NCBI RefSeq assembly: GCF_014641595.1
Contig: NZ_BMIA01000004.1
Span: 1 to 64,000, forward strand
Length of the DNA stretch: 64,000 nucleotides
Direction of reading: 5' to 3'
Origin: Dyadobacter endophyticus
Lineage (GTDB): Bacteria; Bacteroidota; Bacteroidia; Cytophagales; Spirosomataceae
Shown here: piece after piece, positions 33,578 to 42,364 of the stretch
Layout of the letters: every line of letters starts with the position of its first letter
Numbering within the stretch: the first letter of the stretch is position 1
Translations under genes and position numbers: made by a program
The notes under the pieces: model-generated
Seen by the model: only the letters and a program-made list of their open reading frames with translations
The model's database searches: none
What the model was told of the DNA's origin: nothing

Positions 33578-33939
33578 TTTTTATTTCTCAATTATCGTTC
33601 ATAATCGCTCGATTTAGTCAGCACCTCCCATTGCTTGTACGAGAAATGGCTTTATTGGCACTTTCAAGTATCAGCTTGTTGTTGAGGCTCATTTCTTCTC
33701 CTGTTTTTGGTCAGTTGCCCAGGCTCTAAAGATACAATGCTGGCGGAGATTTTGTTTGTTGCCAGCTGTTGATGGCTTTGCTCAGAGGAGCATAGTCACT
33801 TCCCAGGGGAGAAAGCTTTGATGATTCGAAACAAATTTACCTTTTACGTAACTTTGATATAATCTTTCTCCTGGGCCTGCTCAATAGCTTGTCTGCTCGG
33901 TTTTGAAGTTGAAAAAGGACTGTAATTTGACTCATCACC

Positions 33940-34092
33940 GTGGAATCGAAACATAAATTACTCTGGCAGAGGATCCTGGTCAATAGCCTCTTTCTAATTC
34001 TAGCGTTCACGATTATTTTTATCATTGCCGCGTTCTATATTGATAAATATGAAAGTTTCAGACATTCTGCGTACGACGGGTCACTACACTGA
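33940..34092 (+). CDS. possible one-helix membrane peptide or remnant
   Basis: A GTG-started 50-residue ORF holds a convincing transmembrane helix (SLFLILAFTIIFIIAAFY) after a basic start (VESKHKLLWQR). It overlaps the first 44 nt of the Crp/Fnr gene. It may be the first helix of a lost membrane protein. Evidence is only the helix. Confidence 0.3.
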   Translation: MESKHKLLWQRILVNSLFLILAFTIIFIIAAFYIDKYESFRHSAYDGSLH

Positions 34093-34615
34093 CAATGATA
34101 TCCGCTTGTTTGAAGCTTCGGTTATGCAAAGAAAACTAGCAAAAAATGAAGTAGTGATACCGCAAGGACAGGTTTGCAAATCCATTTTTTTCCTTATACA
34201 AGGCTCCGCTTTTCAATACCGTCAGCTTCCTGATGGCAACCAGGTTGTCGATCTGCACGTTGGAGGTGAGTGGTTTACCAATTATCAGAGTCTGATTTCA
34301 CAAATTCCTTCGGAGTTGACTGTTAGCGCTTTCAGCGAGTGCATAATTCTTGAAATGGATCTGAATGTGATGCACTATCTCATAGGTCGGTCGCTGGCAT
34401 TCCTTCAATTGAACAAAGCACTGGAAGGGGCCACATCAAGAATGAAATTTTTGGAAAGGGCGATGTCCCCGAATGAGAAATACAACTTGGTGATCAATCA
34501 GCGCCCTGAGCTAATTCGGACGTTTCCGCTGAAAATGCTCGCTTCTTACCTTCAAATAACCCCCGAGACATTGAGCCGTGTGAGGAAGTCGATTATGAAA
34601 CCTCGCATTTCTTGA
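34049..34615 (+). CDS. Crp/Fnr-family transcriptional regulator (second copy)
   Basis: The product has 188 residues from MKVSDILRTTG; the ORF start at 34025 adds eight non-native residues. A cNMP-binding-like beta roll fills about residues 15-120, with the strand pattern KNEVVIPQGQVCKSIFFLI. The C-terminal helices end NMLASYLQITPETLSRVRKS-like (KMLASYLQITPETLSRVRKS), nearly identical to the other Crp/Fnr protein at 30508-31092. The two are paralogues and should bind similar sites. A perfect TTGAT-N4-ATCAA box overlaps its own stop codon, in front of the next promoter. Confidence 0.9.
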   Translation: MKVSDILRTTGHYTDNDIRLFEASVMQRKLAKNEVVIPQGQVCKSIFFLIQGSAFQYRQLPDGNQVVDLHVGGEWFTNYQSLISQIPSELTVSAFSECIILEMDLNVMHYLIGRSLAFLQLNKALEGATSRMKFLERAMSPNEKYNLVINQRPELIRTFPLKMLASYLQITPETLSRVRKSIMKPRIS

Positions 34616-34656
34616 TTTGAATCAATAGCGTTAGTCGTGTGCGAGCGATAATTTTG
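34612..34656 (+). promoter_or_regulatory. FNR/Crp-type box and promoter ahead of VOC genes
   Basis: TTGATTTGAATCAA (34612-34625) is a perfect TTGAT-N4-ATCAA box beginning in the Crp/Fnr gene's stop codon. The -7 box TAATTTTG lies at 34649-34656. The box centre is near -44 from the expected start. The arrangement closely parallels 31213-31256. Confidence 0.55.
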
Positions 34657-34677
34657 CCGTTCACTTAATCGAAAATC

Positions 34678-34815
34678 ATGGTTCATAAATCGATATCAAT
34701 CAGGCCGTTTGTTGGATGCAAGGATTTTGAGCGTTCCAGGAATTTCTATCGCGATCCTGGCTTTGGGAAAGTGTTTATTACCCCTCAAATGTCCCTTTTC
34801 AAATCTGGCGACCTG
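34678..34815 (+). pseudogene. VOC (glyoxalase-like) N-terminal remnant
   Basis: About 46 codons from MVHKSISIRPFVGCKDFERS through FYRDPGFGKVF and MSLFKSGDLG match the first beta-alpha-beta unit of a VOC domain. The rest of the domain is missing; it runs directly into the start region of the next VOC gene. The deletion leaves the upstream promoter in front of the second gene. Confidence 0.7.
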
Positions 34816-34850
34816 GGCATATCTTCAAACCGTCATCACTCTGATCAGCT

Positions 34851-35222
34851 ATGTCCGAAATTAAATTTACTAAACTCGTTCCGAATGTATTTTATATAGA
34901 TATACGGGACGCCCTGACCACTTTTGTAGACTGTCTCGGGTTTACAATCACCCACGATGAAATTAAAACACACCGACCATTTTGCGTGATCGAGAAAGGA
35001 GAGCTGCGCATCAACTTGTTTGAAGATGCGGGCCTGGCAAACGAACATCATCCCGAATTCCGGCTGGTAACGGAAGACATTGAAAATGTTTACAATCAAA
35101 TTTCATCGAAGTACCCAAATCTCCTGCATCCTAATCTCAACAAGGTAACGCTCCGCCCATGGGGAGCGAGGGAATTCGCAATCACTGACAAGCAACTTGG
35201 TATTGTTATTCAGCAGTGGTAA
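34851..35222 (+). CDS. VOC superfamily protein (glyoxalase/bleomycin-resistance type)
   Basis: This 123-residue VOC protein has two beta-alpha-beta-beta-beta units: FTKLVPNVFYIDIRDALTTF and the C-terminal TLRPWGAREFAITDKQLG, a hallmark of bleomycin-binding-like and ring-cleavage members. Function is unknown without substrate data. With the loss of most of the previous VOC gene, it now sits downstream of the box and promoter at 34612-34656. Confidence 0.85.
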   Translation: MSEIKFTKLVPNVFYIDIRDALTTFVDCLGFTITHDEIKTHRPFCVIEKGELRINLFEDAGLANEHHPEFRLVTEDIENVYNQISSKYPNLLHPNLNKVTLRPWGAREFAITDKQLGIVIQQW

Positions 35223-35361
35223 TGCGACGGGTTCATTTTTTGATCAATTGTTTAATCAATTCCCGCCACTGGTAGAATTTTCTTACCGATTTGGGCAAAA
35301 GCTTGAAGCCCATATTTAATGAAATGGCAAAATGGGGAGGGAAATACGGATTCTAGTAATT

Positions 35362-35952
35362 TCAATTGAATGATTGACGAAATTTCACAGGTGTAATACG
35401 ACGGTAATAACGTTGTGAGTAGTTGAGCAGCGTTTCAATCTGGGTGGCGACAATATCCTGGCTGAATTCATCAATGTTAGAATGATATTCCCGAACAATA
35501 TTTTGAATGATATTATTGAGAATTTCTTCTTCCCTTCCGGAAAGAAACAACGCTTCATTGACACAGTAATCAAAGAACTCAAATTTTTTAATTGCCTTGG
35601 CAAGCGCCGTATTCCAAAAGAAATCAGGGTGGATCAACAAGATCCATCCTGTGTGTTCCGGTACTAGGCCAGCTTCGTGTGTTATCCTGAAGACCTGGCC
35701 AGGCGCCATGAAAAACAGCACGCCATTATCGAAGTCGTACTGTTGCTGGCCATACTTTATTTTTGCATTGGTCGTTCGCTTCAAAGAGATACAATAAAAA
35801 TCCAATGACCAGCTGTCGGGATGTCTATTTTGATCGTATTTGATCAGCTCATAGTCAACCACGCTGATCAACGGATGTTCCGGCTTTGGCAAACCGCGAA
35901 GCTTATGGAACTCACTGATCGTTTTAATGTGAAGCGGTGCTTTGTTTTTCAT
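35362..35952 (-). pseudogene. AraC regulator lacking its DNA-binding domain
   Basis: The 196 residues make a full AraC sensor half: a cupin region (DNGVLFFMAPGQVFRI), FFWNTALAKAIKKFEFFDYC, and the helix ending QIETLLNYSQRYYRR. In intact homologues the HTH domain follows at once. Here eight unrelated residues and a stop follow, and downstream DNA shows no HTH in any frame. It is read as a 3'-truncated gene. The 3' neighbour, an NmrA-like gene, is also broken; 1 nt separates them. Confidence 0.7.
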
Positions 35953-35953
35953 C

Positions 35954-36837
35954 TTAATGAGCGCTTTTTTCGGCTTTAAAGATCCGGGCGAACTCGATTG
36001 CGTAATCCTCGATCTTCACCCTGCCAAATGAGGGTTTGTGTAACACATAGTCTTGATTTAGTTTTCCAGTGTGAAGGGCCTGTCCGAGTTCGACGAGATT
36101 CCTTGCCGCATTTTCCGGCATACCCGTAGCGAGAACCGATTCGAGTACTTTTTCCTGCGGAAAAGCAAGCCATTTCAGATCGTCAATCCCTATCGCTTTT
36201 CCCAATATTTGCGCTACTTCATTACAAGTCCTCTCATCGCTGTTTATATATCGAATGTGCGAAACATTTTCCGTAACCTGAAGTTCTTCGGCTGCTGCGG
36301 ATGCGATATCGAGTGGAGACACCATTGACAATTTGTCCTCACCACCATACACCGCAGCAATGAACCCGGTCTGTTTTATCATACCAACGAAGTGGAGAAG
36401 GTTGTAATAAAAATAGGTCGGACGGAGTGAAGTAAGTTGAATGTTTGGTATGCCGCTGAAAAGTTTTTCCGTCCTGTACGATCCGGAAATAAAGCCGGTT
36501 CCTGACGGCAAGTGCGCGCCGTAACTGCTGAGATGGACTATTCTCGAAATCGCTGAGCTATGAATAGCTTCTGCATAGACGTTTGCGAGACGGGCGTAGT
36601 ACTCCACCTGGTCCGGTTGACTGTAATCAGGAGGGATCATGCAGAATGCTGAATCCATACCCGAAAATGTTTCAGCTAGAAGACCCTTCCTACGGCCACC
36701 AACGCACCAAGGGCTTCGATTTCGTTTTTCTTGTTTTCGTTGCTGGTGATGACGGTAACCTTATGACCAGCTTTTACCAAATCCAGCGTGAGTGGACGTC
36801 CAATGTGGCCCAGAGAGCCGGTGATTGTGATTTTCAT
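35954..36837 (-). pseudogene. NmrA-like NAD(P)-binding protein, frameshifted
   Basis: The 5' part (36676-36837) encodes MKITITGSLGHIGRPLTLD to GALVAVGRVF then stops. The rest (to 35954) continues in another frame as LLAETFSGMDSAFCMIPPD and a complete C-terminal half. The intact paralogue at 39130-40026 shows what is missing: about ten residues around GSVEDYEF with a length change not divisible by three. It is an atypical SDR of the NmrA/YtfG group. The 234-residue second ORF alone lacks the Rossmann nucleotide loop. Confidence 0.8.
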
Positions 36838-36896
36838 AATTAAATTCCTTTGATGAACAAAGGTCTGTTCCGATCGTCGAAAAAAAGTCGCTGAAT

Positions 36897-36922
36897 CTAA
36901 GATTGTCGTAATCGAATCTTAG
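36897..36922. promoter_or_regulatory. inverted repeat upstream of the broken NmrA-like gene
   Basis: Arms CTAAGATT (36897-36904) and AATCTTAG (36915-36922) are perfect, with a 10-nt spacer, 60 nt upstream of the start. It looks like an operator. The regulator is unknown; HxlR or AraC types act on the paralogue. Confidence 0.4.
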
Positions 36923-37339
36923 TACGCGTTTTTCGGACTTTAAACCGGGCCGCCGGAGCGGGAAGATTTTAGACTGAGAGATTTTCTTTCTTTTTCAGCA
37001 GCAAGTGTCTCGATCGAAAGAGCCGTTCACGCTTACAACAATCTTCGGACGCACGCTTCAATCGGTTATCTCACGCCCAGCCAGGCGCACCGGCGGTCGG
37101 GACCACTCCCATTAAAGTGATATCCTTATAAAAAAGTGCGTTTTGGAAATGTCCAATACGGCGTTCATTTTCAGCGAAATGGCTAGCTGTCAACGCCATT
37201 CCGTAGCATACGAGGACGGATATTTCCAAAAATGGGTAAATTCTTGTTGTTCAGTTTGAAAACCGGTTATGTGTCAATCGATTTCAATAGCACGTAACCA
37301 GAGAGACGTACATTTTCCAAACCACTGTCGTCTCCGCAA
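36923..37339. other. intergenic region, nothing recognised
   Basis: About 400 bp without a supported gene lie between the broken NmrA-like gene's operator region and the DJ-1 gene. Confidence 0.35.
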
Positions 37340-37909
37340 TTAATCTTGAATCACTTCCACTTCTTTGAAACAGGCAAAGATTTCGCGATAGAAGTCAGGG
37401 TGTGATTGCCAAGTCTGGCCAGTCACAATATTGCCGTCGCGGACGGCCTGTTCCGTTGAATAGGTGCCGCCACCCATCTCTATTTCAGTACGCACATGTT
37501 CATAGGCGGTTAAGACGCGGTTTTTGGCAAGTCCGGCTGTAACCAGGATCTGGATACCGTGACAAATGGCAAAGACCCACTTACCCTGGCGGTCAAACTC
37601 GCGGACTACTTCCAGAAGCGCAGCATGGTTGCGCAGGTATTCGGGGGCTCTGCCACCTAGTAGCAAAATGGCTTCATAGTCGTCTGCCACCACTTCCTCA
37701 ATCGTAAGGTCTGAGACCAGACAATAGCCAGGCCGCTCTACATAGGTATCCCAGCCAAGTTCAAAATCGTGCATCACCAGGTTAAGCCGGCGCTTGCTGG
37801 GGGCAGCAATCACGGCAATGTCACCTTCTTCCTGAAATCGGTGAACGGCATAGAGGGTTTCGTAACTTTCGCCACCATCTCCGGTGACAATCAAAATTTT
37901 GCGATTCAT
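37340..37909 (-). CDS. DJ-1/PfpI family protein
   Basis: The product has 189 residues from MNRKILIVTGDGGESYETL; the ORF start at 37966 is rejected because it adds a non-native stretch. The nucleophile elbow AICHGIQ has Cys116-His117, and the partner Glu14 in GGES is visible. LLLGGRAPEYLRN is the family loop. Related proteins are chaperones, glyoxalases or amidases for stress damage; activity cannot be told from sequence. Confidence 0.9.
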   Translation of the reverse strand: MNRKILIVTGDGGESYETLYAVHRFQEEGDIAVIAAPSKRRLNLVMHDFELGWDTYVERPGYCLVSDLTIEEVVADDYEAILLLGGRAPEYLRNHAALLEVVREFDRQGKWVFAICHGIQILVTAGLAKNRVLTAYEHVRTEIEMGGGTYSTEQAVRDGNIVTGQTWQSHPDFYREIFACFKEVEVIQD

Positions 37910-38277
37910 GGAACTAAGAATTTGGAATACGATGTAACAGTAGCGCCATTTTAGATGGCCGAACACTAAAAAGTCAAAACCGGGTAAATCCTACCTGCAA
38001 AGCAAAGTGCCTAAGTCACCCTGCAAACCGGTTGCTGATGTTCCTCAAAAATTCACTGAATGAGCAATGAAGCCTCTAATCCCACCGGCCAGCGTAACAT
38101 CATCTGCGCGTTACATGGACTGTTGAAAAAGAAAGACCATCCTAAACGTTTCCTGGCTACATTTGCGAGAGTAATAGTTCAGCCACCATAATTCAATCAA
38201 TTATCCGGAGGCTTGTTATCACGGATAAAACCAAAGGGCCCTGAAAGCCCTTCGGTGACAGTATAATTACCAACACA
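37910..38277. other. divergent intergenic region with a hairpin
   Basis: A hairpin ACCAAAGGGC (38230-38239) with GCCCTTCGGT (38247-38256), one mismatch, 7-nt loop, lies 21 nt before the ATG at 38278. No T-run follows, so a leader structure or operator is more likely than a terminator. Nothing else is recognised. Confidence 0.35.
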
Positions 38278-38871
38278 ATGTGCATTCCTTTTAAGAGAAT
38301 AATTGAACGTTTCCTTTTCTTTATCTTTATTGCAACGGTCAGTTCTCTGATTATGAGTTGCGCTCCAACTCGGCAAACTCCAAAAATACTGGACGAGGAT
38401 GTCCCGAAGGTAAACCTGGCCTATCAGGTCCAGCGTATCGAGATCGTCGACAACAGAAGAAATGTCTCGGGGGCTGAAATGAAAATCCCGACCTTGTCGA
38501 CTCCGAAAAGCTATACCAAGCACTCCCCGGCCGTTACAGTCGAGCATCGACAAGAAATCGAGGGTTTTTGCAGGAATAACATCAATGGCTCTGGGCCATC
38601 CGTACAGGCGATCGTTATTTTGGTTGATGCTTACAAGGAGTTTTCCGCTACTGCGATGACCGAAAGAGAAAGGGGCCATGTGAAGATGGAGGTCACTTTG
38701 TATGATCTGGCGACGGATAAACAGCTTATTTCTTGCGAATCTACGGCTGACTTCGGTGTGGAATCGAGAGATGCGAACCAGGAAAAAATGGAGAAAATCT
38801 ACCGATATTCGCTTCGGCAGGCGGTTTACAAATGCTTCAAATCTATTGCGATGAGCAGTGAAAAGGAATAA
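38278..38871 (+). CDS. lipoprotein of unknown function
   Basis: The product has 197 residues. The N-terminal hydrophobic stretch ends in lipobox LIMSCAP (Cys28). The mature part has VQRIEIVDNRRNVSG, similar in pattern to beta-strand-rich lipoproteins of the CsgG/YbjP-like kind, and a C-terminal amphipathic helix. No definite family is recognised. A hairpin stands before its start. Confidence 0.6.
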   Translation: MCIPFKRIIERFLFFIFIATVSSLIMSCAPTRQTPKILDEDVPKVNLAYQVQRIEIVDNRRNVSGAEMKIPTLSTPKSYTKHSPAVTVEHRQEIEGFCRNNINGSGPSVQAIVILVDAYKEFSATAMTERERGHVKMEVTLYDLATDKQLISCESTADFGVESRDANQEKMEKIYRYSLRQAVYKCFKSIAMSSEKE

Positions 38872-39003
38872 ATACAGCGGAATATTCTGAACTTGGCTTT
38901 GATACAAAGTCGATGCTAAACTTGCCAGAAATGACAAAATTAGGGTAGGGGAGATCTTTTGTAAATGGCAATCCCGAAGTTCAAATCCTTTTGTTTCCAT
39001 ATT

Positions 39004-39086
39004 CTAGGATCACTTAGGGCATGTTCAACGAAGAGCCGCCAAAACGTCGATTGCTGATTTTGCCAAAAAATCAGCAATCATCCTAG
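39004..39086. repeat. nested inverted repeat, possible miniature element
   Basis: Outer arms CTAGGAT (39004-39010) and ATCCTAG (39080-39086) enclose a perfect 13-bp hairpin GATTGCTGATTTT (39049-39061) / AAAATCAGCAATC (39067-39079). A MITE-like remnant or regulatory cruciform is possible. Confidence 0.45.
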
Positions 39087-39129
39087 TTAAGACGCTCGTT
39101 TGTGGGTTTGTCTTGGCTCGTCGCACGGG

Positions 39130-40026
39130 CTAATTTACATGGCCATAAGCCAATGCAAACTCGTCGGAAAATTTCTGAAAGCTGGTCCTGCCAACCGACA
39201 AATGTTTGTGCTTGCGAAAATCTTCTGAAAAACTGCCATCCCTAAGTGCTATGCCGATCTCGACCATATAGACCTTCGCCATTGGCTCCGAAAAACCATT
39301 TTGCATTAAGGCATTCAGAAGCTGTTCATCGGAAAACTCGATCCATTTTACGCCGGTTTTCCCGACGGCTTCACCCAGTAAACCAGCAATTTCAAATCCG
39401 GTTCTTTCGTCGCTGACGATGTACTGCACCTTCTTTCCTGAAAAACTCATTTGATCGATTGCCTGGAACGCCGCCTCAGCGATATCGCGGGGATGTGTGA
39501 GGGATAGGCTGACAGACCCGCCAAAATTATTCCCGAGCATACCCTGGTATTTAATCATTGGTATGGCGCCATAAAAGTTGGTCATGAACATCCCTGGCCG
39601 CAGATGGAGGACATTTACGCCAACCAACTCATTTAATTTTTGTTCGACTTGAAAGTTTGATCCGGTTGGCCCAAGACCATTCTGTATGTGCGACCCGACG
39701 CTGCTTAAATTAACTGCCAATTTAACCCCGGTTTCCTCAATAGCTTTGGCATATTGTTCCCCAACAGCTTTGATATACTCTTTCGGGTCGGTTGTGGTGA
39801 AACTAGGTGGGATCATCAGGTACACTGCATCGCTTCCCGTAAAGGATTGCCTGATAAATTCATAATCTTCGACCGAACCTATCGAAGCCGCCGCGCCAAG
39901 TTTCTTTATTTCTTCCGCCCGATCCGGGTTAGAACTGACGACGTTTACTTCGTGCCCGTTTGCCACCAATTTTTCTGTAAGGGGACGGCTTATGTTTCCC
40001 AGCGAACCTGTTAATGTTACTTTCAT
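39130..40026 (-). CDS. NmrA-like NAD(P)-binding oxidoreductase
   Basis: This 298-residue atypical SDR has a nucleotide loop GSLGNISRP (7-15), then VVSSNP after beta-2 and YLMIPPSF at the active region. There is no YxxxK catalytic pair, as in NmrA and the YtfG/QorR-partner group. It probably senses or reduces quinones or aldehydes. It is divergent from an HxlR-family regulator, and their promoters overlap at 40046-40088, so it is the regulator's likely target. It is the intact counterpart of the broken gene at 35954-36837. Confidence 0.88.
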   Translation of the reverse strand: MKVTLTGSLGNISRPLTEKLVANGHEVNVVSSNPDRAEEIKKLGAAASIGSVEDYEFIRQSFTGSDAVYLMIPPSFTTTDPKEYIKAVGEQYAKAIEETGVKLAVNLSSVGSHIQNGLGPTGSNFQVEQKLNELVGVNVLHLRPGMFMTNFYGAIPMIKYQGMLGNNFGGSVSLSLTHPRDIAEAAFQAIDQMSFSGKKVQYIVSDERTGFEIAGLLGEAVGKTGVKWIEFSDEQLLNALMQNGFSEPMAKVYMVEIGIALRDGSFSEDFRKHKHLSVGRTSFQKFSDEFALAYGHVN

Positions 40027-40045
40027 TTTTCCTGTTTTTAAAATG

Positions 40046-40088
40046 TTTGGGCAAAACTAGATTTGAGCTTACTTTTGTACAAGTACTT
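40046..40088. promoter_or_regulatory. interleaved divergent promoters and operator, HxlR/NmrA-like pair
   Basis: Rightward: TTTG (40046-40049), 20 nt, then TACTTTTG (40070-40077). Leftward: TTG at 40080-40082, 20 nt, then TAGTTTTG (complement of 40052-40059). Two overlapping palindromes TTGTACAA (40075-40082) and AAGTACTT (40081-40088) cover the rightward -7 box and the leftward -33 box. Confidence 0.75.
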
Positions 40089-40093
40089 ACCCA

Positions 40094-40507
40094 ATGGTAT
40101 GTTCAAGTATGGCAGAGATCAAAGACACATCGGTTATCCAGGAAAATAAGAGCAATGCTTTTGCGGCTTGCCCTGTAACATTCGTCATGGAGCGGATCGG
40201 AGGATATTGGAAACCGATCATCTTATTCAACTTACTTGGAGGCACGAAGCGATACCACGAACTAAGAAAATCGATTCCAGGTATTACAGAGAAGGTTTTG
40301 ATACAACAGTTGAAGCAACTGGAAGCAAGTAGTTTGGTCCTTAGGAAGTCGAAGCCTGTTATCCCGCCGTATGTGACCTATGAACTTTCCGAGGAAGGGA
40401 AAGCATTATATCCCGTTTTGTTTGCCATGGCTGAATGGGCGGTCGACCATGGTCAGCTGCAATCTGCCCAGTTCAGGAAACAGATGGAAGATTTCCCGAA
40501 AAAATAA
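40094..40507 (+). CDS. HxlR-family transcriptional regulator
   Basis: The product has 137 residues. The winged-helix DNA-binding domain is typical: FVMERIGGYWKPIIL, RYHELRKSIPGITEKVLIQ, and a wing near PPYVTYELSEEG. Cys26 in AACPVTF is at the position where redox-sensing HxlR regulators (HypR, QorR types) carry their reactive cysteine. It probably represses itself and the divergent NmrA-like gene and is released by electrophiles or oxidation; this last point is inference from family and context. An alternative start Met lies 15 nt downstream. Confidence 0.93.
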   Translation: MVCSSMAEIKDTSVIQENKSNAFAACPVTFVMERIGGYWKPIILFNLLGGTKRYHELRKSIPGITEKVLIQQLKQLEASSLVLRKSKPVIPPYVTYELSEEGKALYPVLFAMAEWAVDHGQLQSAQFRKQMEDFPKK

Positions 40508-40787
40508 TTCCATCATCATTTTTCATCGAGCGCTAAAACGATTTTACAATGAATTCTTCCTTTATATGTTCATCTAATAATCTGATTACGGGCACCTACT
40601 TTTTGTATTTGCAAACGGCTGGGCCGGCATCCCGGAAAGAGAAACAGGCACTGCAATTTATCAAGCAATGACAAGAAGCTTGTGAGCCGTAGTTAATAGC
40701 AAAGTTATCAAGTCCATATTGATAGGCTAAGGGTAAACGATCTCAAATGTGGGTTCTCCATCAGCGGTTTGCCAGACAAGCTTTTCA

Positions 40788-41015
40788 TTATGCCGCCCCG
40801 GATTTGATAAGTTCGTCGGGTGCGGATGCATCGCCGAATCTTGCCCATTCCCGCGCAACCTTTGGATCTTCTGGGGCATTTTCATTCCGAAGTTTTTGTA
40901 TTGAGGCCTGATAGAACGCCGTCCATTTAGCCCATGTAAACAGCGGCGTCGTGTCTCCTTTTGGGTAAGGCTTCACAAAAGGTTCATTTTCGCACAAGAA
41001 AGGTTGTTTTCGCAC
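40788..41015 (-). CDS. short hypothetical ORF, possible remnant
   Basis: The 75-residue ORF contains TWAKWTAFYQASIQKLRNEN and ARFGDASAPDELI, which look like real coding sequence of the C-terminal part of a soluble protein. It begins with an unlikely N-terminus. No family is recognised; a gene fragment is as likely as a small protein. Confidence 0.3.
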   Translation of the reverse strand: MRKQPFLCENEPFVKPYPKGDTTPLFTWAKWTAFYQASIQKLRNENAPEDPKVAREWARFGDASAPDELIKSGAA

Positions 41016-41134
41016 AAAAGGGATGAATTGAGATGTATTAAGTGGCTGATTGAGAGCAAGGTGCTTGTTGGTACATTTCTTTTACCAACAGATGGATAAA
41101 TCTTAATTTAGAGATTATCTTTTAAATACCAGCC

Positions 41135-42364
41135 ATGAAAAAATTATGTTTTTTAACAGGGTTGCTGTGCCTTTCCATTTTGGCAAAAGGGCAGTCCGTT
41201 CCGCAGCCCATCGTAATGGGGCAAGTGGATACGGTATACTCTGAGGTCCTGAAAGAAAAAAGGCCGATTTTAATTTATTCCCCGAGTTATGATTCTGTTT
41301 ATTTCAGCAAGCCAGCATATCCAGTACTTTATGTATTGGATGGCGACGCATATTTCGCCTCGCTGGTAACCATGATACAGCAACTTAGTGTTCATAATGG
41401 CAATACTATATTTCCTCAAATGGTGATTGTGGGTGTTCCTAATTTACCAGGCAAAAGGAATCGCGACCTTACCCCTTCTCCCAGTACTATGGATCCTGCC
41501 TCTGGTGGCGGAGAGGCATTTACTACGTTTTTGGAAAAAGAACTAATACCTTACGTGGATGAGCACTACGCCACCGCACCGTATCGCACGTTGATCGGGC
41601 ATTCATTGGGTGGCCTTATGGTATTAAACACCTTATTAAAGCATCCTTCACTATTCAACGCCTATGTCGCCTTAGACCCCAGTATGTCTTATGACCACGG
41701 TAACCTGCTCAAACAAACCAGGCAGCTTTTGCGTCAACAGAGTTGGAAGCAACAGAGCCTATTTTTAGGTATTGCTAACACGATGAACGCTGATATGGAT
41801 ACCGTACAGGTTAGATCAGATACTACTGCAATTACTTTTCACATAAGATCGATATTGATGCTAAAAGATAACTTGGCACAAGCCGCGGATAACGGATTGC
41901 GTTGGCGTTACAAATATTATGCTGACGACGACCATGCCTCGATACCCCTGATAGCAGAATATGATGCTCTACGCTTCATTTTTAACAGCAACCGTTTTCC
42001 ACTAAATCAACCACAGAACCAATATTTGGATAGAGCTTATTCTGTTGTACAATTGAAAAAAAATATGGATGCGCATTACGGTCTCGTTTCAAAAGAGCGG
42101 GGCTACCAGGTGAAACCGCCTGAACCGTTGATGAACCAATTAGGATATTCCTTCTTGCAGCAGAAAGACTTTGAAAGGGCCTTTTTTTTCTTTGAGACCA
42201 ACGTACAGTATTACCCAAATAGCTTTAATGTTTATGATGGCATGGGTGATTATTTCTTAGCCATCGGTAAAAAGCCCCAGGCAATAGATTATTTTAAGCG
42301 GGCATTAAAATTGAAGAACACTTCGGAGATAAGAGATAAACTTCAAAAATTAAGTTTAGAATAA
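41135..42364 (+). CDS. secreted esterase (IroE/esterase D-like) with C-terminal TPR
   Basis: The product has 409 residues. A signal peptide (1-20, ending AKGQ) is followed by an esterase domain of the ferri-siderophore hydrolase/esterase D group: LYVLDGDAYF, GHSLGGLMVL with Ser157, and DDDHASIP with His267. The last 110 residues hold one or two tetratricopeptide repeats (ERAFFFFETNVQYYPNSF, PQAIDYFKRALKL). This esterase-TPR build is common in Bacteroidota. Likely substrates are extracellular esters; siderophore hydrolysis is only a possibility. A near -7 box TATCTTTT lies just 12 nt before the ATG. Confidence 0.9.
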   Translation: MKKLCFLTGLLCLSILAKGQSVPQPIVMGQVDTVYSEVLKEKRPILIYSPSYDSVYFSKPAYPVLYVLDGDAYFASLVTMIQQLSVHNGNTIFPQMVIVGVPNLPGKRNRDLTPSPSTMDPASGGGEAFTTFLEKELIPYVDEHYATAPYRTLIGHSLGGLMVLNTLLKHPSLFNAYVALDPSMSYDHGNLLKQTRQLLRQQSWKQQSLFLGIANTMNADMDTVQVRSDTTAITFHIRSILMLKDNLAQAADNGLRWRYKYYADDDHASIPLIAEYDALRFIFNSNRFPLNQPQNQYLDRAYSVVQLKKNMDAHYGLVSKERGYQVKPPEPLMNQLGYSFLQQKDFERAFFFFETNVQYYPNSFNVYDGMGDYFLAIGKKPQAIDYFKRALKLKNTSEIRDKLQKLSLE

